Below, piece by piece: positions 35,440 through 47,168 of a DNA stretch of 64,000 nucleotides. The DNA is from Stomoxys calcitrans. Taxonomy: Eukaryota > Arthropoda > Insecta > Diptera > Muscidae. Made by a program: the position numbers and the translations under genes. Every line of letters starts with the position of its first letter. Position 1 is the stretch's first letter. Under the pieces are notes generated by a model. It was not told the DNA's origin. It saw nothing but the letters and a program-made list of their open reading frames with translations, and ran no database searches. The DNA lies in NCBI RefSeq assembly GCF_963082655.1, contig NC_081555.1, forward strand, positions 90,098,272 to 90,162,271, in the 5' to 3' direction.

Positions 35440-35665
35440 TCAGATGTAGTTAAAGCTCCCCCATATATGTACCGCTCGATTTTCACTTTTTGGGCTTTTG
35501 TTAGCACATTTATTAACCGATCTTCTTAAAGAACATACAACGCTTTCTTCTACGACTCCTACAATACCTACGGATTTTGATAACAAATTTTACATTTCGA
35601 AGCTAAGCAAATTTTAATGCCGAATTTCATCAAAACAGGTTCAGATTTCGATATTAACTAAAAAT
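35440..35665 (+). mobile_element. Divergent DINE-like unit
   Basis: 'gtagttaaagctcccccatatatgtaccgctcgattttcac' resembles the units at 14740-14960 and 25860-26100. Ends not found. Confidence 0.45.
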
Positions 35666-35763
35666 CTGTATATTTTTATAATTTATTCAACCATATCACA
35701 AAAAATCTAAGTTTACTATAACAATTCAAAAGTTTCTACAGGACAATTGCTGCGGGAAAGAAA

Positions 35764-36306
35764 CTAACATTCTGGATGCACCACATGCCAACCAACGATT
35801 GTTCCCACAATAACTTTGAGTAGTAAATCGACATCCCTGGTGTCGGTGACTTGGCCAGAACATTGTTCCAAGTCCTTATAGGCTTGGGCTGTAGCCGTCA
35901 TTTGTTGCAATTTGCATTGTGATACTGCGTAATAATCATCGGATTCCTCACAGGTGGGCAGTTCAATGTTTTGGCGGCACTCATCGCTGGCGGCCTCATT
36001 GGTTTTTTGATAGAGGTCATCAAGAACTCCGGAACAACCCCTTATACAGGCATATTTAAATCTCAATAGATAATTATTGTTTGGTTTGAACCAACAAGTG
36101 CTCTTGTTGGATAATTCTTGAACAGATTCCTTTAAAATATCGCCACGGCAATCTGTGCACTCACTGTCTTCAGCCGAGGTTAAGCTTACACTGGCAAGCA
36201 AAAGTGCTATAAAAAAAAATAACAAGAAAAAAGGATTATCAACAACTTTTCTTTGAAAGTAGTCAAACTTACCTCCGATTGTTAGCAAGACTTTGATGTT
36301 CAACAT
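35764..36306 (-). CDS. A5: small secreted ten-cysteine protein, family A
   Basis: On the minus strand, exon 1 is 36306-36273 (34 nt), the intron is 36272-36207 (66 bp, GTAAGT..ATAG with a T-rich tract) and exon 2 is 36206-35764; 158 aa. The joined start MLNIKVLLTIGALLLASVSL, then TSAEDSEC, is a strong signal peptide. The longer open frame from 36351 reads through the intron and is not the real protein. The eight family cysteines are present (CTDC, TCWF, ECRQ, TC, QC, EQCSG, HPEC), plus an extra close pair in the YACIRGCSG segment after CWF. It is closest to A6 (CRGD and KDLEQC / RDLELC motifs). A TATA-like TTAAAAGG lies about 50 nt upstream and AATAAA at 35682-35687 (minus strand). Confidence 0.87.
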   Translation of the reverse strand: MLNIKVLLTIGGKFDYFQRKVVDNPFFLLFFFIALLLASVSLTSAEDSECTDCRGDILKESVQELSNKSTCWFKPNNNYLLRFKYACIRGCSGVLDDLYQKTNEAASDECRQNIELPTCEESDDYYAVSQCKLQQMTATAQAYKDLEQCSGQVTDTRDVDLLLKVIVGTIVGWHVVHPEC

Positions 36307-36359
36307 TTCGCTACCTTCAAAACTTTTCTGAGCCAATGCGAAAAATAACAAAGCCTTTT

Positions 36360-36714
36360 AAGCCCAAGACCTAGTTAATGAGAAAAAGATGTTATGAAGT
36401 GTTTAGTCACGTTTTGTTCGTAGAATTTAAAAGTTTTTCGGAAAACATACTTCAAAGACGTTTATTTATTCAGCTTTTGTCAAATCCATTGAATTTGAAT
36501 ATTAATGTGGAATTATACCAATTTCTCGAAAGTAATGTTTGTTTTTCTTTTTAACATACGCAATAAAGAAGCGTTTTTCTTACGAAGGAAAGATGCTTCT
36601 ATGAAATAGTCAAGGTTTCTTAGTTGATTTTCGAAAAATATTTGATATATTCAGCTTTTGTATAATCCGTTGTTTAAACTTAGGCTTAAATTTAATTTTG
36701 GCAAATAAAAATAA
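36360..36714. other. Upstream region of A5, nothing recognised
   Basis: AT-rich single-copy-looking sequence beyond the A5 promoter. No repeat family or further gene seen. Confidence 0.45.
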
Positions 36715-38185
36715 GTAAAAGCGTGCCAAGTTCGGCCGGGCCGAATCTTATATACCCTCCACCAATCTTTTTTCGGCATCTCTTCTTAGGCAAAAAAAGG
36801 ATAAAAGAAAAGATTTGCTCTGCTATTAGAGCGATATCAAGATATGGTCCAGCTCGGACCACAATTAAATTATATGTCAGCGTAAAATGTCAGCCAATTC
36901 GAACAAGATTTGCGCTCTTTGGGGGCTGAAGAAGTAAACTAGAGAGGTCAACTTATATGGGAGCTGTATGAGGCTATAGACCGATTCAGAACATAATAAA
37001 CACGTAACATACGAGGCCATGAGAGGATCCGTCGTACAAAATTTAATTCAGAAGCTCAAGAAGTCAAGTCCCCAGATCGGTTTATATGACAGCTATATCA
37101 GGTTATAGACCGATTTGAACCATACTTGGCACAATTGTTGGATATCATATCAAATTCTTCGTGCAAAATTTCACTCAAATCGGATAAGAATTGCGCCCTC
37201 TAATGGCTGACGAAGTCAAGAACCATGATCGGTTTATATGGCAGCTATATCAGGTTATTAACCGATTTGAATCTTATTTAGCACAGTTATTGGAAGTCAT
37301 AGCGAAACACGTCGCGAAAAATTTTATTCCAATCGGATAAGAATTGCGCCTCTAGTGGCTGACGAAGTCAAGAACCATGATCGGTTTATATGGCAGTTAT
37401 ATCAGGTTATTGACCGATTTAAATCTTATCTTACTTATTTAGTACAGTTATTGGAAGTCATAGCGAAACACTTGGTGCAAAATTTCATTCCAATCGGATA
37501 AGAATTGCGCCCTCTAGAGGCTCAAGAAGTCAAGACTCAAGATCGGTTTATATGACAGCTATATCAAGTTATGGACCGAATTGAACCATACTTGGCACAG
37601 TTGTTGGATATCTTAACAAATTCTTCGTGCAAAATTTCATTAAAATCGGATAAGAATTGCGGCCTCTAGAGGCTCAAGAAGTCCAGACCCAAGATCGGCT
37701 TATATGGCAGCTATATCAGGTTATTGACCGATTTAAACCTACCTTTGCACAGTTGTTGGATATCTTAACAAATTCTTCTTGCAAAATTTCGTTTAAATCG
37801 GATAAGAATTGCGCCCTCTAGAGGCTCAAGAAGTCAAGACCCATGATTGGTTTATATGACAGCTATATCACGTATGGACCGATTTGAACCATAGTTGGCA
37901 CAGTTGTTGGATATCATAACAAAACACGTCCTGCAAAATTTCAGCATTAGAACCGTACTTAGCACAGATGTAGTTTATATGGGAGCTATATGGGAGCTAT
38001 ATCTAAATCTGAGCCCATTTGCAATCCTTAACGACCTACAATATCAGTAGTAAGTATCCTTGCAAAATTTCAAGCGGCTAGCTTTACGCGTTCGACAGTT
38101 ATCCTAAATTCGATAGGCGGACGGACATGGCTAGATCGACTCAGAATGTCGAGACGATCAAGAATTTATAGACTTTATAGAATTA
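36715..38185 (-). mobile_element. Long DINE-1/Helentron-like element
   Basis: It runs from 'agcgtgccaag' and hairpin GTTCGGCCGGGCCGAA through about seven central units ('gcgccctctagaggctcaagaagtcaagacc..') to 'gcggacggacatggctagatcgac' and 'gatcaagaatttatagactttatag', where the 5' terminus is lost. Confidence 0.83.
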
Positions 38186-38644
38186 ATACTGAACTTATAT
38201 TGAGTATACTGATCGACTTAGAATCTTTTACTGATTGTCTGTCTGTCTGCCTATTACTCCATATAACCTTTTGTATACAGTACACATTATATTTGGGAAT
38301 AAATTGAAATTTGGCGAAGAAAGAATCCGTTTGAACTTTATATAACTTTTTTCACCCCATTTCTATCATATTTGGAATAGTGTCAAGATTTTGGTACATA
38401 GGATACCTTTATGGCTTTTGATATCATTGTTAAATTTCAATTCATCATCAAGCAAAACGTCAAATTGTTTTATCGAATGCAGAATAATGATGAATGAATG
38501 GCAGCAGGTACTGAGGGTTTGTCATATGCTATGTTTGAGATGCATCTGCTGGTTTGGAGTACAATTTTCGCTACACTTTGATTTCGAAGTCGAAATTAGT
38601 TTCGACTCCGATTCCGGAATTGAATTAAAAATCACGACCTTTGG

Positions 38645-39140
38645 ATAGGGGGTGTATTCATTTTGTCATTCCGCTTGAAATACATAAACAGGATAAGTTC
38701 TTGAACGGGCCAAGCCGAACTATATTTGGATATAGCTGCCATATTGACCGATCTCCCGATTTAGGTTCTTAAGTCGATAAAAGCAAAATTCGTTCCCCGA
38801 TTTCGCTGAAATATTGAAAAGTAAGTTGTACTACGCTCTTCGATTTTCGAACAGAATATGGTCTAGACCGGGCAATATTTAGTTATAGCTACCACACAGA
38901 CTAATCTCCCGGTACAGCCCGGTAAGCCCATAACAGAAGCATTTACCAATCTATGCTGCTATTTTATCTGAGCTGGATGATTTGGAAATATCCCGATCTT
39001 TTGAACTTTAGAATAATGAATTGGACTAGGCCTCCCGTTGTTCTAACCAAATATGGTTCAGATCTGACTGATTTAGGGTCTTGAGATCATAGAAGGTGAA
39101 TTTCGCTAAAATTTTGGGAAGTGACTAGTGTTAGGACTAG
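38645..39140 (+). mobile_element. DINE-1/Helentron-like element, partial
   Basis: 'gggggtgtattcattttgtcattccgcttg' then central units 'ccgatctcccgatttaggttcttaag'. The end is lost. Confidence 0.65.
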
Positions 39141-39474
39141 TGTGGAAAGGCAGGGCACATAAGAAAAGTTTGTAGATCGAATACAAAGCAGATATCAGCG
39201 TTGGGGTATGTCAATAAATGCGAAATGGTACATACGTATCAGGTGGCAGCTGTTAAGACAAAAGGGATGTTTTATCGGAATATTGTAACAATGATCGTAG
39301 ACGACCGAAAGGTAGAAAAATTATGATGGGATTTCTCGGCCCGGGAATTCTCCATACTCAATCCTACTCTCTACACTCTTTTAGCTCCCAATGTCTGAAA
39401 AATGGCAAATGAAGTTGAAGTGAATTGCACTACAACTGCTTTGCATCACATCACATATTAGCTGAGGTCTCACC

Positions 39475-39645
39475 CAGGTCATGGTGGTGGGTATTGAAAC
39501 TTTTACTTGTATATGAGTTCTCGGAACCTGAACAAAATATTATCTAGACCAGCCCCTATGGATATGGTAGTGGAGTTATAATAAAATATGGTGATTAATA
39601 TATCCATGGTGGTGGGTATCCAAAGTTCGGCACGGTCTACTTTGT
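39475..39645 (+). mobile_element. DINE-1/Helentron-like 3' end fragments
   Basis: Two 3' subterminal motifs, 'catggtggtgggtattg' (39481) and 'ccatggtggtgggtatccaaag' (39604), the second followed by the half hairpin 'ttcggcacgg'. Confidence 0.65.
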
Positions 39646-40458
39646 CTCGAGTGTGAGTCGAGATTACTTTTTCGATTTCGGGCAAAATTGCTCGACTCCG
39701 ACTCTGACTCCGCAGCCCTGATTTGAATATTAAAAATTCAAACAGAACAAAATTAGGTTTTGGTTACGAATACAACGTTTAGTGCGGTCTTTCTAAAATC
39801 ATGGTAAAATATAATATAAGAAGAGCCAAAGGGGTTAAAAATGGCAAAAATGTTACCAATTTACCCATTGTGCCATATCTAAAGTATAAACTTATGAAAA
39901 CAAATATTTATACCCCAAAGGCTGAAAAAATTAAATTTGCTATTCTTCGCTTAATAAGAAAGACAAATAAGTCAATATAGGGTTGCCTTTCCCTATAGTT
40001 AATTTTGCTAATTTTGTCTAAAAATTATTGTCTAAAAATGGGAATTTTTGTTTAAAAATTTGGAGAAAAATCCCGATTTGACTTCTTGAGTTTATATTTT
40101 TTTTGTATGATCCAAATCGATCCATAATCCAATTTAGCTCGCATATAAATCGATCCTCCTATTTGACTTCCGCAGCTGGTACACTCACAAAAAAATCTGC
40201 TGATAGTAGCAAACAATGTCTGATGACTATTCGCAATCAATTTTGTTGCTATTTTAGCAATAGCTCTGCTGTTATAGGTAAAAGTTTGAATTTTTACAAT
40301 AGCAGTCAGACTGCGGAAAAGTTTGTTGAATGTGTTTGCTGCTTCGTTTTATGATAGGATTTTTAGGAGGTATATTTAAATATTATGCGCCAAAATTTAT
40401 TGAAATCAGGCAACCATATCAACTGAAATTGCGCACAATTTTCCTTATTGTGTACTAT
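39646..40458. other. Intergenic, possible MITE arms, no gene
   Basis: AT-rich. 40090-40180 has a weak DINE-like unit ('cttgag..gatccaaatcgatcc'). 40185-40320 has 'cacaaaaaaatctgctgatagtagcaaac' and 'gctattttagcaatagc', and a related 'gcaaacaaaaactgctgttttggtac' sits at 40790-40815 beyond the SINE, so an old TIR element may be split by that SINE. Confidence 0.35.
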
Positions 40459-40672
40459 GCAAAATTTGCCCATGAACATTCCATCAAGGTACAGGCGCCA
40501 ACTTCTCACGTATCAGTGAGTGCTATGCGTATGAAGTACCAACGGCGTACCGCAGTGCTACACCTTTTTATATGGTTTTTATGGATGTCATAGTACCTCA
40601 CAAATATCGGAGGAGATAACCGCGGCTAAAAATTTTTCTGATGTTCTCGCCGGGATTCGATTCTGTCTAATC
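40459..40672 (-). repeat. tRNA-headed SINE copy
   Basis: Reverse copy from 'aaaatttgcccatgaacattcc' through 'aacggcgtaccgcagtgctac' to 'gttctcgccgggattcgat', where the B-box-like GGATTCGA end lies. Confidence 0.68.
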
Positions 40673-41010
40673 AAAGCTTTTGTAGTTTAAATAAATTTTT
40701 TTTTGTTTAAATATAAGAACGAAAAGTTTGATAAGACAGCATCATATAATTACTAGAACAGCAGTCATGTCTGCTTTCCCGAATTCAGCAAACAAAAACT
40801 GCTGTTTTGGTACATATTTTTGCTATTTTGAATCAAACATATCGTTTCAGCTGTTATTTTGCACGTCATATTTTGTTAAGATGTCCAACAGTCAAGGCAT
40901 GTATAGTCCCTATCTAACCATATGTTAATATAGTTTCTACCTCTCTTTTTAACTTAGTATTCTATATCCACTTTTTTGATGTATTTGTACCATTATGAAA
41001 ACCCTAACTC

Positions 41011-41016
41011 TATATA
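41011..41016 (+). promoter_or_regulatory. Possible TATA box of gene A6
   Basis: 'ctctatatattac' lies 90 nt upstream of the ATG, the same spacing as in B1 and B2. Weak on its own. Confidence 0.4.
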
Positions 41017-41100
41017 TTACCTTATAGCATGATATTGCGGAGTGCCAGTTGTTATTGGAGAGTTTTATTTTGCATTTAAAGACTTATTTAATTTGAACTC

Positions 41101-41683
41101 ATGTCACGCTTTAAATTTAAATACGCCATTGGAGGTACATATATTTTCTGGGAATATATTATTGCCTTGAATTTCCATTAACCTTTTATTGGTTCCCTTA
41201 GCCCTTTGGGTACTTCAACTGGTGAGTTTTCAAACTGCCTCAGCAGTAGAATGCCTTGAATGCCGAGGAGACTCATTAATAGAAGCTATTGATGATGTGG
41301 TCTTTAAAAGTCAATGTTGGTTTAAACCCGAACATCATTTTCTATTGGATTTTAAAATGGCAGTTCTGAATGAAATATACCATATTCTAGAGAATTTGTA
41401 TGAGTCAACGAATAGTAAGTCTGAAGTTAAATGCCGCCATGATTTGGAAATAAATTGTCCCTCAACGACTGTTGGTCATTCTTTGATGGAGTGCGAAACT
41501 AACCATATGAGGACCTTGGCCAGGGCTTATCGAGATTTAGAACTATGCAATGGAAAAGTTAACGACCCTATAAATTTGGAACTAGTTAAGAAAGCAATTA
41601 TAGCTGGAGTTGTTATATTAGGCCAAGTTCATTCATGTTGTGGTTGTCCAGATGGTGACTGTTGTTTTTTAAAGAGTGAATAA
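41101..41683 (+). CDS. A6: small secreted cysteine-rich protein, family A, with C-terminal cysteine tail
   Basis: Exon 1 is 41101-41134 (34 nt), the intron is 41135-41201 (67 bp, GTACAT..TTAG) and exon 2 is 41202-41683; 171 aa. The spliced start MSRFKFKYAIGALWVLQLVS, then FQTASAVEC, acts as a signal peptide, more basic than those of its siblings. The ORF-internal ATG at 41189 is in the intron. Family cysteines: CLEC, QCWF, KCRH, NC, EC, LCNG. Instead of ending at HPDC the protein runs on as HSCCGCPDGDCCFLKSE, adding a dense cysteine tail. The poly(A) signal AATAAA overlaps the stop codon (41680-41685). It is closest to A5. The tail may add a disulfide or metal site, or be a recent read-on; function unknown. 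Confidence 0.86.
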
Positions 41684-41699
41684 ATACAAACGTTTGTGT

Positions 41700-42186
41700 C
41701 AACGACCTAAGAAATTTGAGTTACATGTCTACTTTATAACATGGAAAATTTAACGTTTTAAACTTTCGTCTTATGTGTATTTTTCCACATGGAATTTGGT
41801 ATTTATTTATTCTTTATTGGAACAATTTTTGCTTTTATCAATTGTTTAAACAAATTTAAGAACCGGTTTACAACATTTCCAAATCATACATTGTGGCAGA
41901 CAGTTTATATAAAGAACAACAAGTCGCATATAACCAACCAATCAAACATAAAAGAATAATAATATTTTGTACTCACCGGCCCGAAGTTCTTCGCTCCATC
42001 CTTAAATGGCTCTCGATCACTTTTCCAAATTGCGACGAAATCGGACAATAAATGCGGCTTTTATTGGCCCAAAACCTTAAATCGAAAGATCCATATGGCA
42101 GCTATATCCCAATCTGAACCGATCTGGGCCAAATTGAAGAAGGAAAAACGTCTAGCTACGCCAATGAGTAGGATACATTTAGAATG
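41700..42186. other. Intergenic, nothing firm
   Basis: A single DINE-like central unit is visible at about 42030-42145 ('aaatgcggcttttattggcccaaaacc'); otherwise AT-rich and unassigned. Confidence 0.45.
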
Positions 42187-42333
42187 CCACCGTTACGCAA
42201 AGGCTAGCATGTCCGCCAATGACGCTGAACGACTGTGACCGAAACCCGACGATAACATCAGAAAATAACAATTTCAGCGGTGGTTGTCCCCTCCTAATGC
42301 TGGTGACATTTGTGAGGAACTATGCCATTTGAA
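42187..42333 (+). repeat. tRNA-headed SINE, 5' half
   Basis: 'ccaccgttacgcaaaggctagcatgtccgcc' is the A-box region. The B-box is decayed ('gtgaccgaaacc'). The body 'agcggtggttgtcccctcctaatgctgg' matches the other copies. Confidence 0.65.
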
Positions 42334-42337
42334 ACAA

Positions 42338-43592
42338 GTAAAAAGGCCGGGCCGAATCTGGATACCCACCACCTTTCATCAAAATCAGGTGAAAATTGCA
42401 TACATTATGTCCCATAGCAGTTATAACGCAATATGTTCCGATTTGGATCAAATACTAATAAGTACAAGTCATTGTTCAATTGTGTAGAACAAAATATTGG
42501 TATTTTTATATATCTAAACCATATACAACATGGATGTTCAAAAACCTAATATAAATCACTGTTTCTAATTTCAGTGAAATCGGATTATAAATGCGCCTTT
42601 TATGGGGCCAAGACTTTAAATCAAGATATCGGTCTATATGGCAGCTATATGCAAATCTTGATCGATCGGAGGGGCTTAACTTAACTCTCTGTCCCAAATT
42701 TCGGCAACATCGAACAATAAATGCGCCTTTTATGGGCCCAAAAAATTAAACCGAGAGATTGGTCTATACGGCAGCTATTTCCAAATCTGGACCGATCTGT
42801 GCCATATTTCAGAAATATGTCAAAAGGCTTAACACAATTCACTGTCCCAAATTTCGGCGACATCGGACAATATATGCGCCTTTTATGGGCCCAAAAAATT
42901 AAACCGAGGGATCGGTCTATATGGCAGCTAAATCCAAATCTGATCCGATCTGTGCCATATTTCAGAAATATGTCAAAAATCTTGCGCCTTTTATGGGCGA
43001 GTAATCGGTCTATATGACAGCTATATCCAAATCTGATCCGATCAGGGCCAAATTGAAGAAATATGTCCAAGGGTCTAAGACAACTCACTGTCCCAAATTT
43101 CAGCAAAATCGGATAATAAATGTGGCTTTTATAGGTCTAAGACCCAAAATCGGAGGATCGGTCTATATGGCAGCTAAATCCAAGTCTGGACCGATCTGCG
43201 CCAAATTGACGAAGGATGTCGAAGAGTCTAACATAACTTACTGTTCAAAATTTCAGCAAAATCGGATAATAAATGTGGCTTTTATGGGCCTAAGACCCTA
43301 AATCGGAGGATCGGTCTATATGGCAGCTATATCCAAATCTGGACCGATCTGGTCCAAATTGACGAAAAATGTCGAAGGGCCTGACACAACTCACTGTCCC
43401 AAATTTCAGCAAAATCGGATAATAAATGTGGCTTTTATTGGCCTAAGACCCTAAATCGGCGGATTGGTCTTTATGAGTGCTATATCAAAATATGGCCCGA
43501 TATAGCCCATCGTCGAACTTAACCTGCTTATGGACAAAAAAAGAATCTGTGCAAAGTTTCAGCTCAATATCTCTATTTTTAAAGACTGTAAA
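42338..43592 (-). mobile_element. DINE-1/Helentron-like element with regular central repeats
   Basis: Starts 'caagtaaaaaggccgggccgaatctggatacccacc' (hairpin partly deleted) and has at least six ~150-bp units ('ctaagaccctaaatcggaggatcgg'). It is cut by LINE sequence at about 43592. Confidence 0.83.
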
Positions 43593-45660
43593 ATATCGCT
43601 AGAGATCGCCTGTCTCGGCAACAGAATGCATATAGTAAGGTCATTCTAGACCTAGAGAACCCTCTATGTATTCGGCTACATAGAGGGCTCCCTAGCTGTC
43701 AAGGAATATAAAGGGTGATATTTTAGCTATTATATTTTTGGCATCAATGGTTTAAACAACTCACGCCCGATTCGTGTTTTGTTTCACTGTCAAACATTTT
43801 CTGTTTGGTCTATAACAAAACCATGAGTCTCTGTTAAGAAAGTTCATCGCTCGCTTCCATATTAGGGGATACGTAAATAAGCAGAATTGTCGAATTTGGA
43901 GTAAAGATCAGCCAGAAGCATTGCAAGAGCTACGAATGCATCCAGTAAACGTCGCAGTTTGGTACGGTTTATGGGCTGGTGGCATCATTGGACCGTACTT
44001 CTTCAAACATGACGCTAATCTTAATGTAATTGTAAATGGTGAGCGCTATCGTGAAATGATATCCAACTTTTTTTGCCCAAAATCCAAGAGCTTTATTTGC
44101 ATGACATGTGGTTTCAACAAGACTGTGCCACATGCCACACAGCACGGGGACGGGACAATTGGCCGTCTAGATCGTGCGACTTAACCGATCGTGCCTTTAG
44201 AAAATTTTTTGTGAGGCTATGTTAAAGCTCATGTCTATACAGGCAAGCATATAGACATTTGTTGTCTTTCAATTCACGCATTGAAAGACAACATTGAAGC
44301 ATTTATTCGTGAGATATTGACCGAAATTTTGGAAAGAGTATCTCAAAATGGACTAAGCGTATAGTCCATTTGAGGCGCAGTCATGGTCAAGATTTGCATA
44401 TAATAATCTTCAATCATTAAAATATATGGACCGTATTTTCGATTCAAATAACGATTTCATGCATTTTTCTGAATTTAGGTGTTTACAATGGTAGTATTTC
44501 TTGACATTGAGGGTACTTTGAATAATGATAAATCGACGTCTATTATGAAGAAGCAGCAGCTTCTAGGCATCAACACTACCGTATTGAAGTTTAATAATAA
44601 CTTACTTAAAAATGCATTACGACAATCTTGGGATCTGTAGATCTACAAAAATAGACCAGCACAGGAACACTCCAAAGAGGTGTATTGTCTCCTCTACTTT
44701 GGGTCTTTGTAAGGAACAGGTGAAAACGTGGTCGCATATGTTGACGACGTGGCTATCGCGTTTAGGGGAAAATTTCCAAGCACACTTAGAGGTATACTTC
44801 AAGAAGCTCTATGTACGACGGCGAAGTGGACTGCCGAAAATGGTTAGGCGTTAATACGTCTAAGATGGAATTTTTTTTTTCAGGAAGAGACACAAGTTAC
44901 TCACAGTGGCAGCTGTCTCCTTGGGAGGAGAGAATGTTCCATTTACAGTAAGCGCAAAATACCTGGCTGTTTTGCTGCACAGGAAATTGATCTTTAGATC
45001 CAACATTTTGGAAAGGACAAGAATGACAACTCTTACCATATACACCTGCAAGAGAGCCATTGGCAAAAGTTGGGGTATTAGACCGCGTTTCAGGCACTGG
45101 GCTGTCAGACCTATAAAGCTATATGGTGTTGTAGTCTGGTGGACAGTGCTTCAAAAGTCCACCTTCTGTTCAATATTCAGCCGGATTCAACGCATGGATT
45201 GTTTGTGCATCACAGCCGCACTGAAGACGACACTATCAGATGCACAGAATTTAATGTTACACCTAACGCCTCTGGACCCAAAATTATTTGGCCTAGTCTA
45301 GACTTGAAGAGGAATACCGCTTTGCTGTCGCTGGCTAGAGCAGACGACTCAGTTTTGTATCCGTCACGACAGGTCACGGTCCGATCGGAAAACATGCTTA
45401 TAGGCTGGAGGAAGCAAGTAACGATTGCTGTGAGAACGTTGAGGAAGAGGCTATAGAACCTCTGCTATGTGTGATTCCCACACTGGCAAATTGTAGGTTT
45501 TCCACTTTGGGTCTCTATTCTTAAGGACGGATATTAACATTCGCAACATGTTGGTTGAAGGATGAAGGCATGTTCCTTACTTTGGTACTCATATTAAAAT
45601 AGACTATAATGAGTAGGCTAGTCTGTTTGCAAACTGCCACTTAAACCTTACATTATCTAT
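43593..45660 (+). pseudogene. LINE remnant split by a Tc1/mariner element
   Basis: The left piece 43593-43708 encodes RDRLSRQQNAYSK followed, after a break, by GSLAVKEY. Reading resumes at 44487 with MVVFLDIEGTLNN, the expected next RT block (usually 'D-EG-FNNV'). Later come VVAYVDDVAIAF-like sequence near 44730-44760 (VDD in place of ADD), AKYLAVLLHRKLIFRSNILE and VVWWTVLQKSTF, then a decayed knuckle and tail 'taaaccttac'. Frames are broken many times. Confidence 0.78.
43711..44486 (+). mobile_element. Tc1/mariner-superfamily transposon, internally deleted
   Basis: Left end 'aagggtgatattttagc' follows a TA. The coding remnant reads VNKQNCRIWSKDQPEALQEL, GPYFFKHDANLNVIVNGERY, then, one frame over, DMWFQQDCATCHTA, which holds the second catalytic aspartate. 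Further on is KRIVHLRRSHGQDLH, the usual C-terminus. The segment before the first catalytic Asp is missing and a frameshift separates the halves, so it is dead. It lies inside the LINE 43593-45660, hence is younger than that LINE. The right end is decayed. Confidence 0.78.
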
Positions 45661-45760
45661 AAATGTAGAATGTAATACTTTGTAGGGTTCTTAAACAATA
45701 TTTCGATGTATTACAAACAGAACGTAACCCGATCCCTTACTGGAAGATATAAAAGTGGAT
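45661..45760 (-). mobile_element. DINE-1/Helentron-like terminal fragment
   Basis: 'gtagggttcttaaacaatatttcgatgtattacaaacagaacg' then a decayed '..ggaagatataaaa' terminus. Confidence 0.5.
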
Positions 45761-46739
45761 TATAATTTCTCATCAGACTAGAATCTCCGAAAACCTGATA
45801 GCAAGTTTCAATTGAAAATTCTTTTTACGAAAGGTTTACATAATTTTAAAGTTTTTTTCCTTTTATTGTTAAAAATCATTTAAATTATTGCGTGAAATCT
45901 TTAATTCTCTTTAATAACATTTTTAGGCATTACCAAAATGTATTGCAAAATAAACTTTGAATTGTGTTTTAGCTGCCTTGTGTGTTTCCCAAAGTTCAAA
46001 AATATCAGTCAAAATCTATGAAACAAAAATGTTTTTCATCCATTGTAGTGAGGCCAACAACGCCTTTGCATGACCCTTGAACTGAACTACTTTTGTAAAG
46101 GCAAAACAATGAAGTTCAGGCAGAGCGAAAATGTTTGCTAACCACTTCCATTGAGCATAAGGCACCACCCCCTCTTTGCAAAGATCAGTTCAACTTGTTG
46201 TTTGTGAAAGGTATTGGCTGGTTGTGTGGTTCGAGATCGAGTGTTGTTGTTTTTTGTTGGTGTTGGCCAAAATCAGCTACGCTATTTACCAAAATTCGAA
46301 CGGAGCCACCTTTTTGTGTACATTATTTTCCTTAGATAAAGATCTCTCGCTGCAGATAAGATGTGGCATACGAATTCAGCTGAGACTGTGGTCAGTGCTG
46401 TTCGCAATTGAAATTAGCCCACGAAAATCCATGTCATATTTGAAATATTAAGGTGCACCGTTTTTTTATGGTTTCTTTCCGCTTCATAATGTGACTGACT
46501 GGCTGGTTGCACAGAGAAAAAAATTAAATTAGCAGCAAAATATTAAAATTTTTGGAGATTCTAAAAAATGTTAGCATTTGTTTCTTAACTAATGGTGATT
46601 TCGATTCTGTTCGTTTGTAAAAAAAAAATGTAACCCCACCATCGGGTTTAGTGTTTTTTTGTAATGGTGTTGCCTACAAAGTGTGGAAAAATTTTGCATT
46701 TCTTACACCGTGCTTTTATGTCCGGCTTGTTTTTGGGGC
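45761..46739. other. Intergenic, nothing recognised
   Basis: AT-rich. Open frames at 46135-46451 lack family resemblance, signal peptide and splice support, and are treated as chance. Confidence 0.45.
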
Positions 46740-47168
46740 TGCGACGCCCACCCAGCAAATAGATATCAGTTTCGTGCTCTACTTTGAAAAACCTTTCATT
46801 TGAGTCCCATATTGTAATGATCTGTCAGTATGCATGTTTTTAAGGGTGTTTGGGTATTGGGGGTCCCCAAAAACTTTGTCTCGATATTTGTATTCTACAC
46901 GCCAATAACTTTCGTTTCAATCCTATGTTGCCATTATCGGCCAATATGGGTGTTTAAAATAGGGTTTTGGGTGGGACGGCTTCCTAGATTCTTCGACCGA
47001 ATTTTAAATATCAAATTCGTACTCTACTTCCAAACACTTTTCATTTGGGTCACATATTGTCCCGATCAGTCCACTTTTTATTTTGGGAGGTATGTTTGGG
47101 GTAAGATGGAGGCTTCGCCCCCTTTTCGATATCAACAAATTATAGTCTATTGCTCCTTCCAGACCATA
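46740..47168. repeat. Unclassified dispersed repeat
   Basis: The block 'cgtgctctactttgaaaaacctttcatttgagtcccatattgt' occurs twice in slightly different form (46772 and 47017). A third relative is at 52600-52660, so it has an internal ~245-bp repeat and dispersed copies. No coding content seen. Confidence 0.5.

Noticed and set aside
36207..36351. N-terminal extension MLFFALAQKSFEGSEMLNIK of the A5 open frame
   Set aside because: It reads through an intron with good donor and acceptor; splicing gives a signal peptide like those of the siblings.
46135..46451. Two overlapping open frames of 66-91 codons
   Set aside because: Odd composition, no homology recognised, no splice or promoter evidence; likely chance.
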